Positions 32,769 through 42,030 of a stretch of DNA of 64,000 nucleotides are shown piece by piece. The notes beneath the pieces are model-generated. The model did no database searches. It saw nothing but the letters and a program-made list of their open reading frames with translations, and was not told the origin of the DNA. Position 1 is the first letter of the stretch; each line of letters opens with the position of its first letter. Origin of the DNA: Acinetobacter zhairuonensis (GTDB lineage: Bacteria; Pseudomonadota; Gammaproteobacteria; Pseudomonadales; Moraxellaceae); assembly GCF_022601715.1 (NCBI RefSeq), contig NZ_JAKVIM010000015.1, positions 1 to 64,000 on the forward strand, in the 5' to 3' direction. The position numbers and the translations under genes were made by a program.

Positions 32769-33695
32769 TTAAAATTTTGCTTTAGGGGCGGGTTTGAAGG
32801 CTGCAGGAGACTTCTTGAAGTTCGTGATTGCTGCTTGAATGGCGGTGATTTTTAGCTGCGCTGCTTTTTCACCTTCAAGGATTGATTGATTGCTGGCTTT
32901 CAAGTCGAGCGTACCCACATGACCGACTTTGGGTTGAATGACCACATTAGCCTGATTTAATTCATTATTGATACTTTGTTGTCCCATAATATTAATGGTT
33001 TGATCCAGTACGCCCCACATATTCAGCGGCTTATTGCCTACAGGACGTGCAGAAATATCAACTGCAATTACGATATCTGCACCCATGGCTTTGGCAGTAG
33101 TAACGGGAATCGGGCTGACCAAGCCACCATCAACATATTTGGTGCCACGAATGGTGGTGGGTACAAACACATTTGGGATACTGCACGAAGCACGTACAGC
33201 TTGACCTGCATTACCCAAAATAAAGTCGGCTTTCTTGCCGTTGTCTAAACGTGTTGCAACTGCAGCGAAGCGAATCGGGAATTTTTCAATTGGTTTATTA
33301 CCCACATTTTTATTGACGTAGTCCTGTAACTTTTGTCCCAATATAATGCCTTGGCTGTTCAAGGTTAAGTCACGAAGATCAGACTCTTGTAATTGTAAGG
33401 CAAGCTGTTGAAGCTGATAGGGACTTTTACCACTGGCATAAATACTGCCAACAAAGCTTCCTGCACTGGTTCCTGTCACAATTTTGGGCTTAATACCATG
33501 TGATTCAAGCACTTTCAGCACACCAATATGCGCAAAACCTTTGGCACCACCGCCACCCAATGCAATTGCAATCACAGGTTCACGTGCCTTCACAGGCGTA
33601 GTCACAGGCGGTTTGGTGACGGTTTTATCACAGCCCGCAAGGGTAAAACCGAGTAAACCAATTAAACCATATTGGAAAAAACGTAATTGCGTCAT
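32769..33695 (-). CDS. Patatin-like phospholipase lipoprotein
   Basis: The 308-residue protein has a lipoprotein signal ending LLGFTLAGC (lipidated Cys about residue 22). The patatin domain (about 40-240) has oxyanion GGGGAKG, nucleophile GTSAG and the Asp of the DGG motif, so the Ser-Asp dyad is intact. It resembles the RssA/NTE group. It is likely an acyl hydrolase anchored at the envelope. Possible roles are lipid turnover or virulence; the substrate is unknown. It is monocistronic. Confidence 0.88.
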   Translation of the reverse strand: MTQLRFFQYGLIGLLGFTLAGCDKTVTKPPVTTPVKAREPVIAIALGGGGAKGFAHIGVLKVLESHGIKPKIVTGTSAGSFVGSIYASGKSPYQLQQLALQLQESDLRDLTLNSQGIILGQKLQDYVNKNVGNKPIEKFPIRFAAVATRLDNGKKADFILGNAGQAVRASCSIPNVFVPTTIRGTKYVDGGLVSPIPVTTAKAMGADIVIAVDISARPVGNKPLNMWGVLDQTINIMGQQSINNELNQANVVIQPKVGHVGTLDLKASNQSILEGEKAAQLKITAIQAAITNFKKSPAAFKPAPKAKF

Positions 33696-33755
33696 TGCAC
33701 TCTAAACAGGATGAAAGTTGTGCACATCAGATCAAATTTTGGCTCATATTTCTAG

Positions 33756-34382
33756 TCACTTTTTGACGAGGGTTTGTAACGGTTTTGCCAACCATGCTGG
33801 ATTTTTGGCAGAAAACTGTCCTGCATAATGTGCCAGAATTTGTGGCAAATCCTGCTCATAATTGCCACCGGGATGAAATACACCTAAACAGCGAATGGTT
33901 TTGTGATCATAATCAAAGGCAAACATCACAATGGGAATTTGTGCCCCTACCGCAATTCGGTAAAACCCACTTTTAATACTGCCTGCACTTTTTCGAGTGC
34001 CTTCAGGTGCCATACCCACCCAAATTTGTTCTTTATTCTGAATAATCTGGATAATTTGCTCCGTGAGCCCATGGGGAGTCGTGCGATTTACAGGTATGAC
34101 ACCCACCCATTCCAAGAGGGGTTTTAGTGGTGTTTTAAACAAGGTATGTTTACCGAATACGGTAATTTGTATGCCCAGTCCTAATAATGCGCTAAAGCCA
34201 TACCACGCATCCATATTGGAGGTATGGGGAGAAATAATCGCAACCGCTTTCGCCAAATCTGGAAATTCACCTGCAAAAGACCAGCCTTGCGCCAGAAACA
34301 GGCGACGGAAAAATTGTTTGGAAAATGCGCTACCTCGCGCGGGCACGTGCGGTGGCAAAATGGGGAAATACGGCTTAGACAT
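33756..34382 (-). CDS. 1-acylglycerol-3-phosphate acyltransferase-like protein
   Basis: In this 208-residue protein the acyltransferase motif I is HTSNMD (H-x4-D), followed by VFGKHTLFKTP and the substrate-binding PEGTRK. These are the marks of the PlsC family. The protein is shorter than typical PlsC and has no clear TM helix, so it may act on an unusual acceptor. It is divergent from the MFS gene with a very small gap, and a shared promoter region is likely. Confidence 0.85.
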   Translation of the reverse strand: MSKPYFPILPPHVPARGSAFSKQFFRRLFLAQGWSFAGEFPDLAKAVAIISPHTSNMDAWYGFSALLGLGIQITVFGKHTLFKTPLKPLLEWVGVIPVNRTTPHGLTEQIIQIIQNKEQIWVGMAPEGTRKSAGSIKSGFYRIAVGAQIPIVMFAFDYDHKTIRCLGVFHPGGNYEQDLPQILAHYAGQFSAKNPAWLAKPLQTLVKK

Positions 34383-34488
34383 AGCCTTGTCATCCTGACA
34401 AATATTCTTGGTTTTTCTTGATATTACGCTTTCAGAAATTGTGCTTCATTGGCAAAATGTGCGTTTGGATGTGCAGAAATGCTCACCC

Positions 34489-35772
34489 ATGAGTGTCATG
34501 TCCAACATCACAGGATTGCTAGGTATGCCAATCGCGCAGAATATTTATTTACTGCTGTTTTCATTGTACTGGGCGCAAGGTTTACCTGTAGGTTTTATGA
34601 CGCATGCACTTCCAGTGATTCTTCGTGCAGAAGGAGTATCACTGGCGCATATTGGTGGTTTTGGACTGTTGATGCTGCCTTGGTCGATTAAAATTTTATG
34701 GGCACCTTGGGTCGATCGAGTGGGTAATCGACAGCGCGGACATTATCGGAGCTGGATTATTCCGATGCAGTTACTCACCGTTGCTGTGTTGGTCGTGCTT
34801 TCATTTTTACCCATTCATGCGCTAGACCAACCGCAATATTTATTGCTGTTTTTTATGACCTTGCTCAGTCTGAATTTTATTGGCGCAACACAGGATATTG
34901 CGACCGATGGACTGGCCGTCCGCATTTTAAAATCCGAACAGCAGCACTGGGGCAATACCATTCAAGTGATTGGCTCTCGTTTGGGTTTTATTGTGGGTGG
35001 TGGAGCCATGCTCTGGCTGTTGGATGGATTTGAGTGGCAGATAACTTTTTTACTGTTGGCAGCATTGGTCTTACTCAATACACTGCCTGTTTGGTTATAT
35101 CGGGAGTCCGTACAAGACCAGTTGATGCATCGGCCTTCAACCTCATGGCGACAGAAAAGCAAAGCCATCGCGGATTATTTAAAGTATTACCGTAGTAATC
35201 CTATCTTATGGCGATGGTTATGGGTGCTCTTGACCTTTAAAGTGGCAGATGGACTGGCAGGACCTTTGCTCAAACCTTTAATGGTCGATTTGGGCTTGAG
35301 CTTTAGTCAAATTGGTGTGTATGTCACCATGTTAGGTGCATTAGCGGCTTTATTGGGGGCGGGTTTGGCGGGTGGATTGCTCAAATTCATGCGACGTTCG
35401 CAAGCATTGTGGTTGTTCTCTGGGTTAAAAATTATCTCTTTAGCAGCATATGCTTGGCTAGCTGCTCAATATGAACAGCAACATACTGTACCAACTTTGG
35501 TGATTTACGCCATTAATGCCGCTGAAGATGCAGTTTCAGCCATGCTGCTGGTGGTGATGTTGACTTTGGTGATGCAATACAGTCGAGTAGAATTTGCTGC
35601 GACTGATTTCACTTTTCAGGTTGCGGTTATGGCAACAGTAAGTGGTGTGTTGTATAGCTTGAGTGGTTTGATTGGTGATGTTTTAGGCTATGCAAGTTAT
35701 CTATTTTTGATTGTTTTAATCGCAATTCTTTGCCTTGTTACAATTTTCCGATGGGTGGAGGTTGAAAAATAA
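34489..35772 (+). CDS. MFS permease, AmpG-like
   Basis: The start is taken at ATG 34489 (34498 also possible). The frame extends back to a TTG at 34408, but that would add 27 non-hydrophobic residues and use up the divergent promoter. The roughly 427-residue product has 12 membrane segments and begins with IYLLLFSLYWAQGLPVGFMT, the AmpG-type first helix; GATQDIATDGLAVRIL is also AmpG-like. AmpG imports anhydromuropeptides for wall recycling. Acinetobacter genomes have more than one such permease, so the substrate is tentative. Confidence 0.75.
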   Translation: MSVMSNITGLLGMPIAQNIYLLLFSLYWAQGLPVGFMTHALPVILRAEGVSLAHIGGFGLLMLPWSIKILWAPWVDRVGNRQRGHYRSWIIPMQLLTVAVLVVLSFLPIHALDQPQYLLLFFMTLLSLNFIGATQDIATDGLAVRILKSEQQHWGNTIQVIGSRLGFIVGGGAMLWLLDGFEWQITFLLLAALVLLNTLPVWLYRESVQDQLMHRPSTSWRQKSKAIADYLKYYRSNPILWRWLWVLLTFKVADGLAGPLLKPLMVDLGLSFSQIGVYVTMLGALAALLGAGLAGGLLKFMRRSQALWLFSGLKIISLAAYAWLAAQYEQQHTVPTLVIYAINAAEDAVSAMLLVVMLTLVMQYSRVEFAATDFTFQVAVMATVSGVLYSLSGLIGDVLGYASYLFLIVLIAILCLVTIFRWVEVEK

Positions 35773-35906
35773 TATTACAATTCAGTTGTTTGAATATAGT
35801 TAGCCTAAAGTATTAAAACATATATATAAATAAAAATTTCATCCTTTTGTAATATGTCTCTGCAATGTAATATTTGTAACAAAATTTAGACCAAGGAAAA
35901 TGATTA

Positions 35907-37028
35907 ATGAAAACCAAAATTGCAGCAGCGATTGCTTTAAGTTTGTTAGCGGGTTCAACTTTTGCGGCACCAACTTTTTATGGTGAAATTGATGCGAGTG
36001 TGGACTATTTACCTGAAGATAATGCATCAGGTACTTCGGACAAAGATGTCGTAGAAGTCAGTTCAAACAGCTCTTACCTTGGTGTTAAAGGCGATGAAAA
36101 ATTAAATGAGCGTTTAAGCGCTGTCTACCTTGCTGAGTGGGCTTTCAATGCCGATGGTGATAGCGCTGATTGGACTGCACGTAACCGTTACGTGGGTTTA
36201 AAAGATGCAAAATTAGGTACAGTAAAAGTTGGTGCGCATGATACGCCTTTAAAACAACTTTCTGGTGTTGTGGATACCTTCAATAACTACGTTGCTAATA
36301 AAGCGGATATCACTGGCATTATGACGGGTGAAGTACGTCTGGCAAATGTTGTGGTCTATGAAGCGCCAGCAGTTAAATTACCTACAGGTGCAATTAAATT
36401 TAATGCATTACTTGCAACTGGTGAGCACAGTGGTATTTCTAAAGGTAATGGTGCTTCTAAAGCAGGTGGTCGTGGTTTAGGGGATACCTGGTCAGCTTCA
36501 TTAGTTTATGACAGCCCAATGTTTGTAGCGGGTGTCGCTTATGACAAAGCAGTACCAACGACATTTGCTGGTCGTGGTATGACAAATGCATCTGTCCCTG
36601 AAGTTACTGCCGGTGTGGCTAACACTGCATTTGCAGCAGCAAATACTTTACGTGCAATCGGACGTTTAAATGTGCTCGACAACAGCTTGGCATTAAAAGC
36701 GCTTTACCAAACTTCTGAAGTAGAAGGCGAAAATGGTAATGATGTTGCTGCGGCGAATGTTGATAAGTCAGATGGTTGGTTAGTGGGTGCGGAATATAAC
36801 ATTCCATCTGCAAAAGCTTGGACCATCAAAGCACAGTACAGCGCGAACTCTACTAGCTTCAATGATAACTCGGATGACTATGATGCTGACCAAATTATGG
36901 CTGGCGTAGACTACGCATTCAGCAAGCAAGTGAAGTTGTATGGCTACGGTGGCTATTTAACGCTTGAGCGTGGTGATTTTGAAACTAAACAACCAGTTGT
37001 AGGAACAGGTTTAGAATTTAAATTCTAA
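35907..37028 (+). CDS. Outer-membrane general porin
   Basis: The 373-residue protein has a signal peptide MKTKIAAAIALSLLAGSTFA|AP and then alternating beta strands typical of a Neisseria-type (Porin_4) trimeric porin: FYGEIDASVDYL, NSSYLGVKGDEKL, RNRYVGLKDAKLGTVKVG. It ends in the outer-membrane insertion signal GLEFKF with terminal Phe. It forms a diffusion channel of unknown selectivity. It is monocistronic, with a terminator downstream. Confidence 0.88.
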   Translation: MKTKIAAAIALSLLAGSTFAAPTFYGEIDASVDYLPEDNASGTSDKDVVEVSSNSSYLGVKGDEKLNERLSAVYLAEWAFNADGDSADWTARNRYVGLKDAKLGTVKVGAHDTPLKQLSGVVDTFNNYVANKADITGIMTGEVRLANVVVYEAPAVKLPTGAIKFNALLATGEHSGISKGNGASKAGGRGLGDTWSASLVYDSPMFVAGVAYDKAVPTTFAGRGMTNASVPEVTAGVANTAFAAANTLRAIGRLNVLDNSLALKALYQTSEVEGENGNDVAAANVDKSDGWLVGAEYNIPSAKAWTIKAQYSANSTSFNDNSDDYDADQIMAGVDYAFSKQVKLYGYGGYLTLERGDFETKQPVVGTGLEFKF

Positions 37029-37050
37029 TTTTTGATAAAAAATCCATTCA

Positions 37051-37083
37051 AAAGGACGGTGCAAAAGCAGCGTCCTTTTTTTA
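37051..37083 (+). terminator. Rho-independent terminator of the porin gene
   Basis: AAAGGACG (37051-37058) and CGTCCTTT (37071-37078) form the stem around 12 bases, followed by a T run. Confidence 0.88.
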
Positions 37084-37084
37084 T

Positions 37085-37101
37085 TTTAAGCCACGTTTAA
37101 G
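37085..37101 (+). promoter_or_regulatory. PmrA-box-like site upstream of pmrC
   Basis: TTTAAG (37085-37090), five bases, TTTAAG (37096-37101) is an exact match to the PmrA box YTTAAK-N5-YTTAAK known from enteric PmrA. It ends 47 bp before the pmrC ATG, with a TATACA-like -10 region following near 37110-37115. It would mediate positive autoregulation of pmrCAB. Confidence 0.75.
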
Positions 37102-37148
37102 TTTGAGTTTATACAGTGATAAGCGTATAGATTATCGAACTGTTCAAA

Positions 37149-38825
37149 ATGAATTTGACCCGCCTCGAAAGACTAAAACAGTTTCTTCCGCCACTGGCTT
37201 TACATCAATTTAATTTGCTGCTTGCACTTTGGCTGGGTATTGCGCTGAATTTTGCATTTTATAAACAAATTCAGATGCTCACGCCATATCAAGGGCTGAA
37301 AGCCTATGCATTTTTATCTGCAACGGTCTTGGTTGTGGTTGCCCTCTATAACGTGGTGTTGCAACTGCTGCAATGGAAATGGAATGCTAAAATTTTGGCA
37401 TGGTTCTTAGTTTTTGTCGGCGGTTTAACCGCTTATTTTGTGAATAGTTTGGGGGTGGTGATTTCACCCGGACAAGTCCAAAACATGATGCAAACCGACA
37501 CCAAAGAAGCATTGGATTTATTTTCCATGCAATTTGTGCTGTGGAGTGTATTCATGGTGGTCGTGCCAATGGTTGTGATTGCACTGATTCGCATTGAAAA
37601 AAGACCGATATCGAAACAACTGTTGAGCAAAGGTTTACATATCGTGAGCTCTTTCGCCGTGATTGGTGGCTTACTGTTTGTCTTTTATGTCGATTTTGCT
37701 GCAATGTTCCGTGAACATCGAGATTTAAAAGGCATGCTCTCGCCGCAAAACACCATTGCTTCGACTTTATCGTATTACCGTAAACAGAAACCGAAAGAAA
37801 ACTTGCCTTTGGTAACGTATGGTACAGATGCGCATCGTGTGATCAATACCAGCGAAGTATCCATGCCTAAGCTTATGGTTTTAGTCGTGGGTGAAACAGC
37901 CCGTGCAGAAAGTTTTTCTTTAAATGGCTATGCGAAAAATACCAATCCAGAATTGTCGAAGCAAAATGTGATTAACTTTAGCCAAGTTAGTTCTTGTGGC
38001 ACGGCAACGGCAGTTTCAGTACCGTGTATGTTCTCAGGTATGCCGCGTAAAAACTATGATGAGCAATTGGCGAGCCATCGGGAAGGTCTGCTCGATATTG
38101 CACAACGTGCAGGTTATAAAGTGACGTGGATAGATAACAATTCAGGCTGTAAAGGGGCTTGTGATCGGGTACATAAATTTGAGATTCCAGTACAACTCAA
38201 ACAAAAATGGTGTGATGCTTCTGGGGAGTGTTTAGATGGTATTCTGGTAGATAGCTTAAAGTCATATATTAAAACCATTCCAGCCCAAGATAAGACGCCA
38301 CAACTTATTGTGCTACATCAAGTGGGTAGTCATGGACCTGCATATTATAAACGTTCAAGTACAGAGTATCAGCCATTTAAACCGATGTGTGCGACCAATG
38401 CCATTCAAGGTTGTAGCCGAGATGAATTGCTGAATAGTTATGACAACTCAATTGTATATACAGACCACATATTGAATCAGGTGATTCAGACGATTAAAGC
38501 GCTGCCGAATTATCAAACGGGTTTTTGGTATTTGTCTGATCATGGTGAATCTACGGGTGAAAGTGGTATGTATTTGCATGGTGCACCATATGCCATTGCA
38601 CCAGTTCAGCAAACCCATGTACCCATGATGATGTGGTTTTCATCAACATGGCAGCAGCAGAATGCAAGCCAAGTCCGTTGTTTGGAACAGCAAAAACAAG
38701 CTATTCATAGTCAAGACAATTTATTCCCAACGTTATTATCGATGCTTGAAATTAAAACCCAAGTGATTGATGATAAAAATGATATGTTAAAACAATGTGC
38801 AAGTAATCTAACGGGAAAGGCGTAA
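37149..38825 (+). CDS. pmrC: Lipid A phosphoethanolamine transferase
   Basis: The 558-residue protein has five N-terminal membrane helices (to about residue 190) and a periplasmic sulfatase-like domain. The catalytic GETARAES holds the Thr nucleophile; SDHGEST and HGAPYAIAP bind zinc. Paired Cys (SSCGTATAVSVPC, GCKGAC) form the usual disulfides. It transfers phosphoethanolamine from phosphatidylethanolamine to lipid A, lowering colistin binding. It is the first gene of pmrCAB, 15 bp before pmrA. Presence of the operon alone does not imply resistance. Confidence 0.95.
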   Translation: MNLTRLERLKQFLPPLALHQFNLLLALWLGIALNFAFYKQIQMLTPYQGLKAYAFLSATVLVVVALYNVVLQLLQWKWNAKILAWFLVFVGGLTAYFVNSLGVVISPGQVQNMMQTDTKEALDLFSMQFVLWSVFMVVVPMVVIALIRIEKRPISKQLLSKGLHIVSSFAVIGGLLFVFYVDFAAMFREHRDLKGMLSPQNTIASTLSYYRKQKPKENLPLVTYGTDAHRVINTSEVSMPKLMVLVVGETARAESFSLNGYAKNTNPELSKQNVINFSQVSSCGTATAVSVPCMFSGMPRKNYDEQLASHREGLLDIAQRAGYKVTWIDNNSGCKGACDRVHKFEIPVQLKQKWCDASGECLDGILVDSLKSYIKTIPAQDKTPQLIVLHQVGSHGPAYYKRSSTEYQPFKPMCATNAIQGCSRDELLNSYDNSIVYTDHILNQVIQTIKALPNYQTGFWYLSDHGESTGESGMYLHGAPYAIAPVQQTHVPMMMWFSSTWQQQNASQVRCLEQQKQAIHSQDNLFPTLLSMLEIKTQVIDDKNDMLKQCASNLTGKA

Positions 38826-38840
38826 GTCGGGATAAGCAAA

Positions 38841-39521
38841 ATGACCACAATCTTAATGATCGAAGATGATTTCATGATTGCTGAATCCAGTAAGACCTTG
38901 TTGCAGTTGCATGATTATCAAGTGGAATGGGTGAACAACGGACTCGATGCGCTAAAGCTGTTACAACAGCAAAGTTTTGATGTGGTGTTTTTGGATTTGG
39001 GGCTGCCGATGATGGATGGTATGCAAGTCTTGGCAAAAATCCGTCAAAGTTTTCCGAGCTTACCAGTGTTGATTATTTCTGCACGCGATCAGGTACAAAA
39101 TCGGGTGGATGGTCTGAATCAGGGCGCAGATGATTATCTGGTTAAACCCTATGAATTTGTAGAACTGTTGGCGCGGATGCAAGCCTTATTGCGTCGTAGC
39201 TCGCATGAGGTCGCGTCATCCAATGAAACTTCGCTGCTTCGTTATGGCGATTTGGTGTTGGATATTGAACAGCACATTGCTTTATTAAATGGGCAAGAGT
39301 TAGAGCTTTCGAATCGCGAATGGGCAATTCTGGTGCCGTTGGTTAGTTATCCCAATAAAATTTTTTCCAAAGCCAATTTGGAAGATAAGTTGTATGACTT
39401 CGACAGTGAAGTGAACAGCAACACCATTGAGGTTTATGTCCATCATTTACGTGCCAAGTTAGGCAAAGATTTTATCCGCACCATTCGCGGGATGGGTTAT
39501 CGTTTAGGTAAACTGGATTAA
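38841..39521 (+). CDS. pmrA: Response regulator PmrA
   Basis: The 226-residue OmpR/PhoB-type regulator has a receiver domain with acidic pair EDD, phospho-acceptor Asp in VVFLDLGLPMMDG (about residue 52), and Lys in DDYLVKPYE. The C-terminal winged helix (about 130-224) ends NSNTIEVYVHHLRAKLGKDF and RTIRGMGYRLG. It is phosphorylated by PmrB and binds PmrA boxes such as those at 37085 and 41887. It lies 6 bp before pmrB. Confidence 0.95.
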   Translation: MTTILMIEDDFMIAESSKTLLQLHDYQVEWVNNGLDALKLLQQQSFDVVFLDLGLPMMDGMQVLAKIRQSFPSLPVLIISARDQVQNRVDGLNQGADDYLVKPYEFVELLARMQALLRRSSHEVASSNETSLLRYGDLVLDIEQHIALLNGQELELSNREWAILVPLVSYPNKIFSKANLEDKLYDFDSEVNSNTIEVYVHHLRAKLGKDFIRTIRGMGYRLGKLD

Positions 39522-39527
39522 GCTTTT

Positions 39528-40868
39528 ATGCAGCAACTTCACGCCATGCCAACGCAAACATCGTTAAAGAAACGCTTACTGATTTTTGTTTCAGGTTTTA
39601 GTTTGCTGTTGGGTGGGGTGCTGATTGCAACAGCATACTGGATTTCATTGGGTGAACTGGATGAAATTCTGGATGCACAAATGCAGAACCTTGCGGAACG
39701 CGTCGCCGCACATGATCCTGCACCCATCAAAAGTCATTTCGATGTTCACAAACGCTATCATGAGGAAGACTTGTTTGTGGATGTCTGGGAAAAGCAAGAA
39801 CATCCGCAACATCAATTTAACTTGTTATTACATGGCGTAAATCAGGCGGGGTTTTATGACCGTTCCACCACGCAAGGGGTGTGGCGCATGTATATCCTAC
39901 CGACTGAAAAGTATCAAATTCAGGTCAGTCAACCTTTTTCAGCACGAAGTCATTTGGCTTTGGAATTGGCCACCAGTATGTTCGTGCCTTATCTGGTGAT
40001 GATCCCGTTCATTTTATGGGGATTGGGTTGGGTGATTTTACGCAGTCTAAGACCGATGGATGAGTTTAGACAAGAAATTGCCCGACGTGATCTCGATGAA
40101 TTAACACCGATAAAACTGAATCGTTATCCTGTGGAACTCATTCCAACAATTCAAGAGATGAATTATCTGTTTGAACGGATTGAGTCGGCACAACAAGAGC
40201 AGCGACAGTTTATTGCAGATGCCGCCCATGAACTCAGAACACCGATTACTGCGCTGAATTTACAGATGCAGATTTTATTGCGTGAGTTCCCAGAAAACGC
40301 GGCACTGGAAAATTTGAGCCAAGGTTTAATTCGTATTCAGCATTTAATCAGCCAGTTACTCGATTTAGCTAAGCAAGATGCCAGTAACCTGCACAGCATG
40401 CAGCAACAGCCATTTTACTTAAACCAAGTGGCGGTGAATTGTGTAGAGCAACTGATTCATGTGGCTTTGCAGAAAGATATTGATTTGGGCATGGAGCGCC
40501 AAGAAGAAGTTTTAGTGAATGGCTTGGAGTCCGCGGCTCGTTCCATTATTTATAATTTGATTGATAATGCGATTAAATACACGCCCAAAAATGGCGTGAT
40601 TAATGTCTCGATTTTTTCTCAAGGCAATGATGCCATCATTCAAGTGGAAGACAGCGGACCTGGTATTGACCCTGCATTATATGAGCAGATTATGAAGCGT
40701 TTTTATCGTATTCATCATCATTTAGAGATGGGAAGTGGGCTAGGACTTTCGATTGTGCAAAAGGCGGTAGAACATTTGGGGGGTAAAATCCAGTTTGGAA
40801 AAAGTCAGAGCTTAGGCGGCTTATTTGTGCAAGTTCAGTTTCCTAAACAAGTAAAATCAGATGAATAA
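39528..40868 (+). CDS. pmrB: Sensor histidine kinase PmrB
   Basis: The 446-residue protein has two membrane helices (about residues 15-38 and 150-172) flanking a periplasmic domain, then HAMP, an H-box IADAAHELRTP (His234), N-box NLIDNAIKYTP, and G-boxes DSGPGIDP and GSGLGLSI. A start at the second Met (residue 7) is possible and would bring the numbering closer to the A. baumannii protein. It senses envelope conditions and phosphorylates PmrA. No obvious disruption is seen. Confidence 0.95.
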   Translation: MQQLHAMPTQTSLKKRLLIFVSGFSLLLGGVLIATAYWISLGELDEILDAQMQNLAERVAAHDPAPIKSHFDVHKRYHEEDLFVDVWEKQEHPQHQFNLLLHGVNQAGFYDRSTTQGVWRMYILPTEKYQIQVSQPFSARSHLALELATSMFVPYLVMIPFILWGLGWVILRSLRPMDEFRQEIARRDLDELTPIKLNRYPVELIPTIQEMNYLFERIESAQQEQRQFIADAAHELRTPITALNLQMQILLREFPENAALENLSQGLIRIQHLISQLLDLAKQDASNLHSMQQQPFYLNQVAVNCVEQLIHVALQKDIDLGMERQEEVLVNGLESAARSIIYNLIDNAIKYTPKNGVINVSIFSQGNDAIIQVEDSGPGIDPALYEQIMKRFYRIHHHLEMGSGLGLSIVQKAVEHLGGKIQFGKSQSLGGLFVQVQFPKQVKSDE

Positions 40869-40875
40869 TCTTCAC

Positions 40876-40914
40876 TAAGCTGGTAGCGCTTTTTCTCAAG
40901 CAAAAAGCAGCTTA
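40876..40914 (+). terminator. Hairpin after pmrCAB
   Basis: Inner arms GCTTTTT (40888-40894) and AAAAAGC (40902-40908) with outer arms TAAGCT (40876-40881) and AGCTTA (40909-40914) form a long imperfect hairpin 8 bp after pmrB. It lacks a T tract, so terminator function is uncertain. Confidence 0.4.
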
Positions 40915-41105
40915 AACCATGCTGTTTCAGTAGTGCCAATTCATAAGCGCTTCAACTGATTTATGGTTTTGAGTATCCACGATCTATCTCATGCAACTTC
41001 TAAAGTGCAAAGTAATAGAAGGGATGCTTTGCTGACTGTGATAGCTTGCAAGCATCATCAATGCAGCAGTTGCCAAGAAGCGGACAACTGTAATGAGCAA
41101 AGGGC

Positions 41106-41840
41106 TTAAGCGGCGTCTTGCACCTGATCTGTGACTGGCTTATGCATAACCGCAGCAATCTCTACTGACTGAGCAGATACCATGCGTTTATAGAATAATG
41201 GGTAAAGTACAACGTTACAGCACCAAACCACCCAAGCAGTCCAAAGGTTATGGCTGAGGAAGTGTGCTCCACGCATCATTTGTGCCCAGCCCATCGCAAA
41301 GCCCAAAATTAAACCTGCAACAAGATAGAAATAAGCACGCTTTGGCGCAGTTTTTCGAAAGGCAAAGAAGCCCGTCATTAAGGCAAAACCCGTGGCTGCA
41401 TGTCCACCTGGAAAGCAATGCCCATGGTTGAGGTTAAAATTCCAGAGAAAACCTGTTGCTGTGGCTTGGGTCATATTCCAAGGGCAGGCATGTCCCGATT
41501 GTGATTTAAGAACACCCACCACACTGGTGCTCAAAATTATAATCCAGAACAAGTAAGCGTATTTCCAGCGGTTTGCTGCTAAACGTTCCAGCTTAAAGCT
41601 CGCTAACCAAAGTGCTAGAAAACTGATATCACATAGAAGCAAAAGGTTTTTGACATATTTGTGATTCAGGCTTTCCAAGAACCAGTCATGGCGCCATGGA
41701 AACTCTCCATTTATCCCTGTCCATGGCTGAATCAACATCATGTCAAGTTGACCCGCCACAGGAAACAGTAGTTGCAGTAGGATAAAACTGAACAGTAAGA
41801 CCAATACTTGCTGAAAGCTAAAACGTTGTAATTCAGACAT
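41106..41840 (-). CDS. PAP2-family lipid phosphatase, probably PmrA-regulated
   Basis: The ATG at 41840 (MSELQRFSFQQ) is chosen because it leaves the upstream PmrA-type sites in the leader; the longer frame would overlap them. The 244-residue protein has six membrane segments and PAP2 motifs: a degenerate first motif near KSQSGHACPW, second motif PGGHA (usually PSGH), and third near RGAHFLSHNLWTAW. Family members remove phosphates from undecaprenyl diphosphate, phosphatidate or lipid A. Next to pmrCAB and behind PmrA-like sites, an envelope-lipid role in that response is inferred. Confidence 0.8.
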   Translation of the reverse strand: MSELQRFSFQQVLVLLFSFILLQLLFPVAGQLDMMLIQPWTGINGEFPWRHDWFLESLNHKYVKNLLLLCDISFLALWLASFKLERLAANRWKYAYLFWIIILSTSVVGVLKSQSGHACPWNMTQATATGFLWNFNLNHGHCFPGGHAATGFALMTGFFAFRKTAPKRAYFYLVAGLILGFAMGWAQMMRGAHFLSHNLWTAWVVWCCNVVLYPLFYKRMVSAQSVEIAAVMHKPVTDQVQDAA

Positions 41841-41886
41841 GGTGATGCAAACGAGATTGGGATGACTTTGATTAGAGCAAAGCAAA

Positions 41887-41914
41887 CTTAAATCGGACTT
41901 AAGTCAACCTTAAA
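41887..41914 (-). promoter_or_regulatory. Three tandem PmrA-type half-sites
   Basis: Read on the minus strand the sequence is TTTAAG-N5-CTTAAG-N5-TTTAAG (41914 down to 41887). Each neighbouring pair matches the PmrA box YTTAAK-N5-YTTAAK exactly. The sites end 47 bp before the PAP2 gene start at 41840, the same distance as between the pmrC box and its ATG. Confidence 0.75.
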
Positions 41915-42030
41915 AGCATCTTGATGAGCTGATACGTTAAACAGATTTCATGCAGAACTTCGTAGAAAATATGTCATGTAAAGTGATTGGAAAATGCTAG
42001 ATTAAAAGGCAAAAGTCGCCTGAGAATGTC

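Noticed and set aside
34408..34488. N-terminal extension of the MFS permease from a TTG codon
   Set aside because: It would add a non-hydrophobic leader, lacks a ribosome binding site and would occupy the divergent promoter region shared with the acyltransferase gene.
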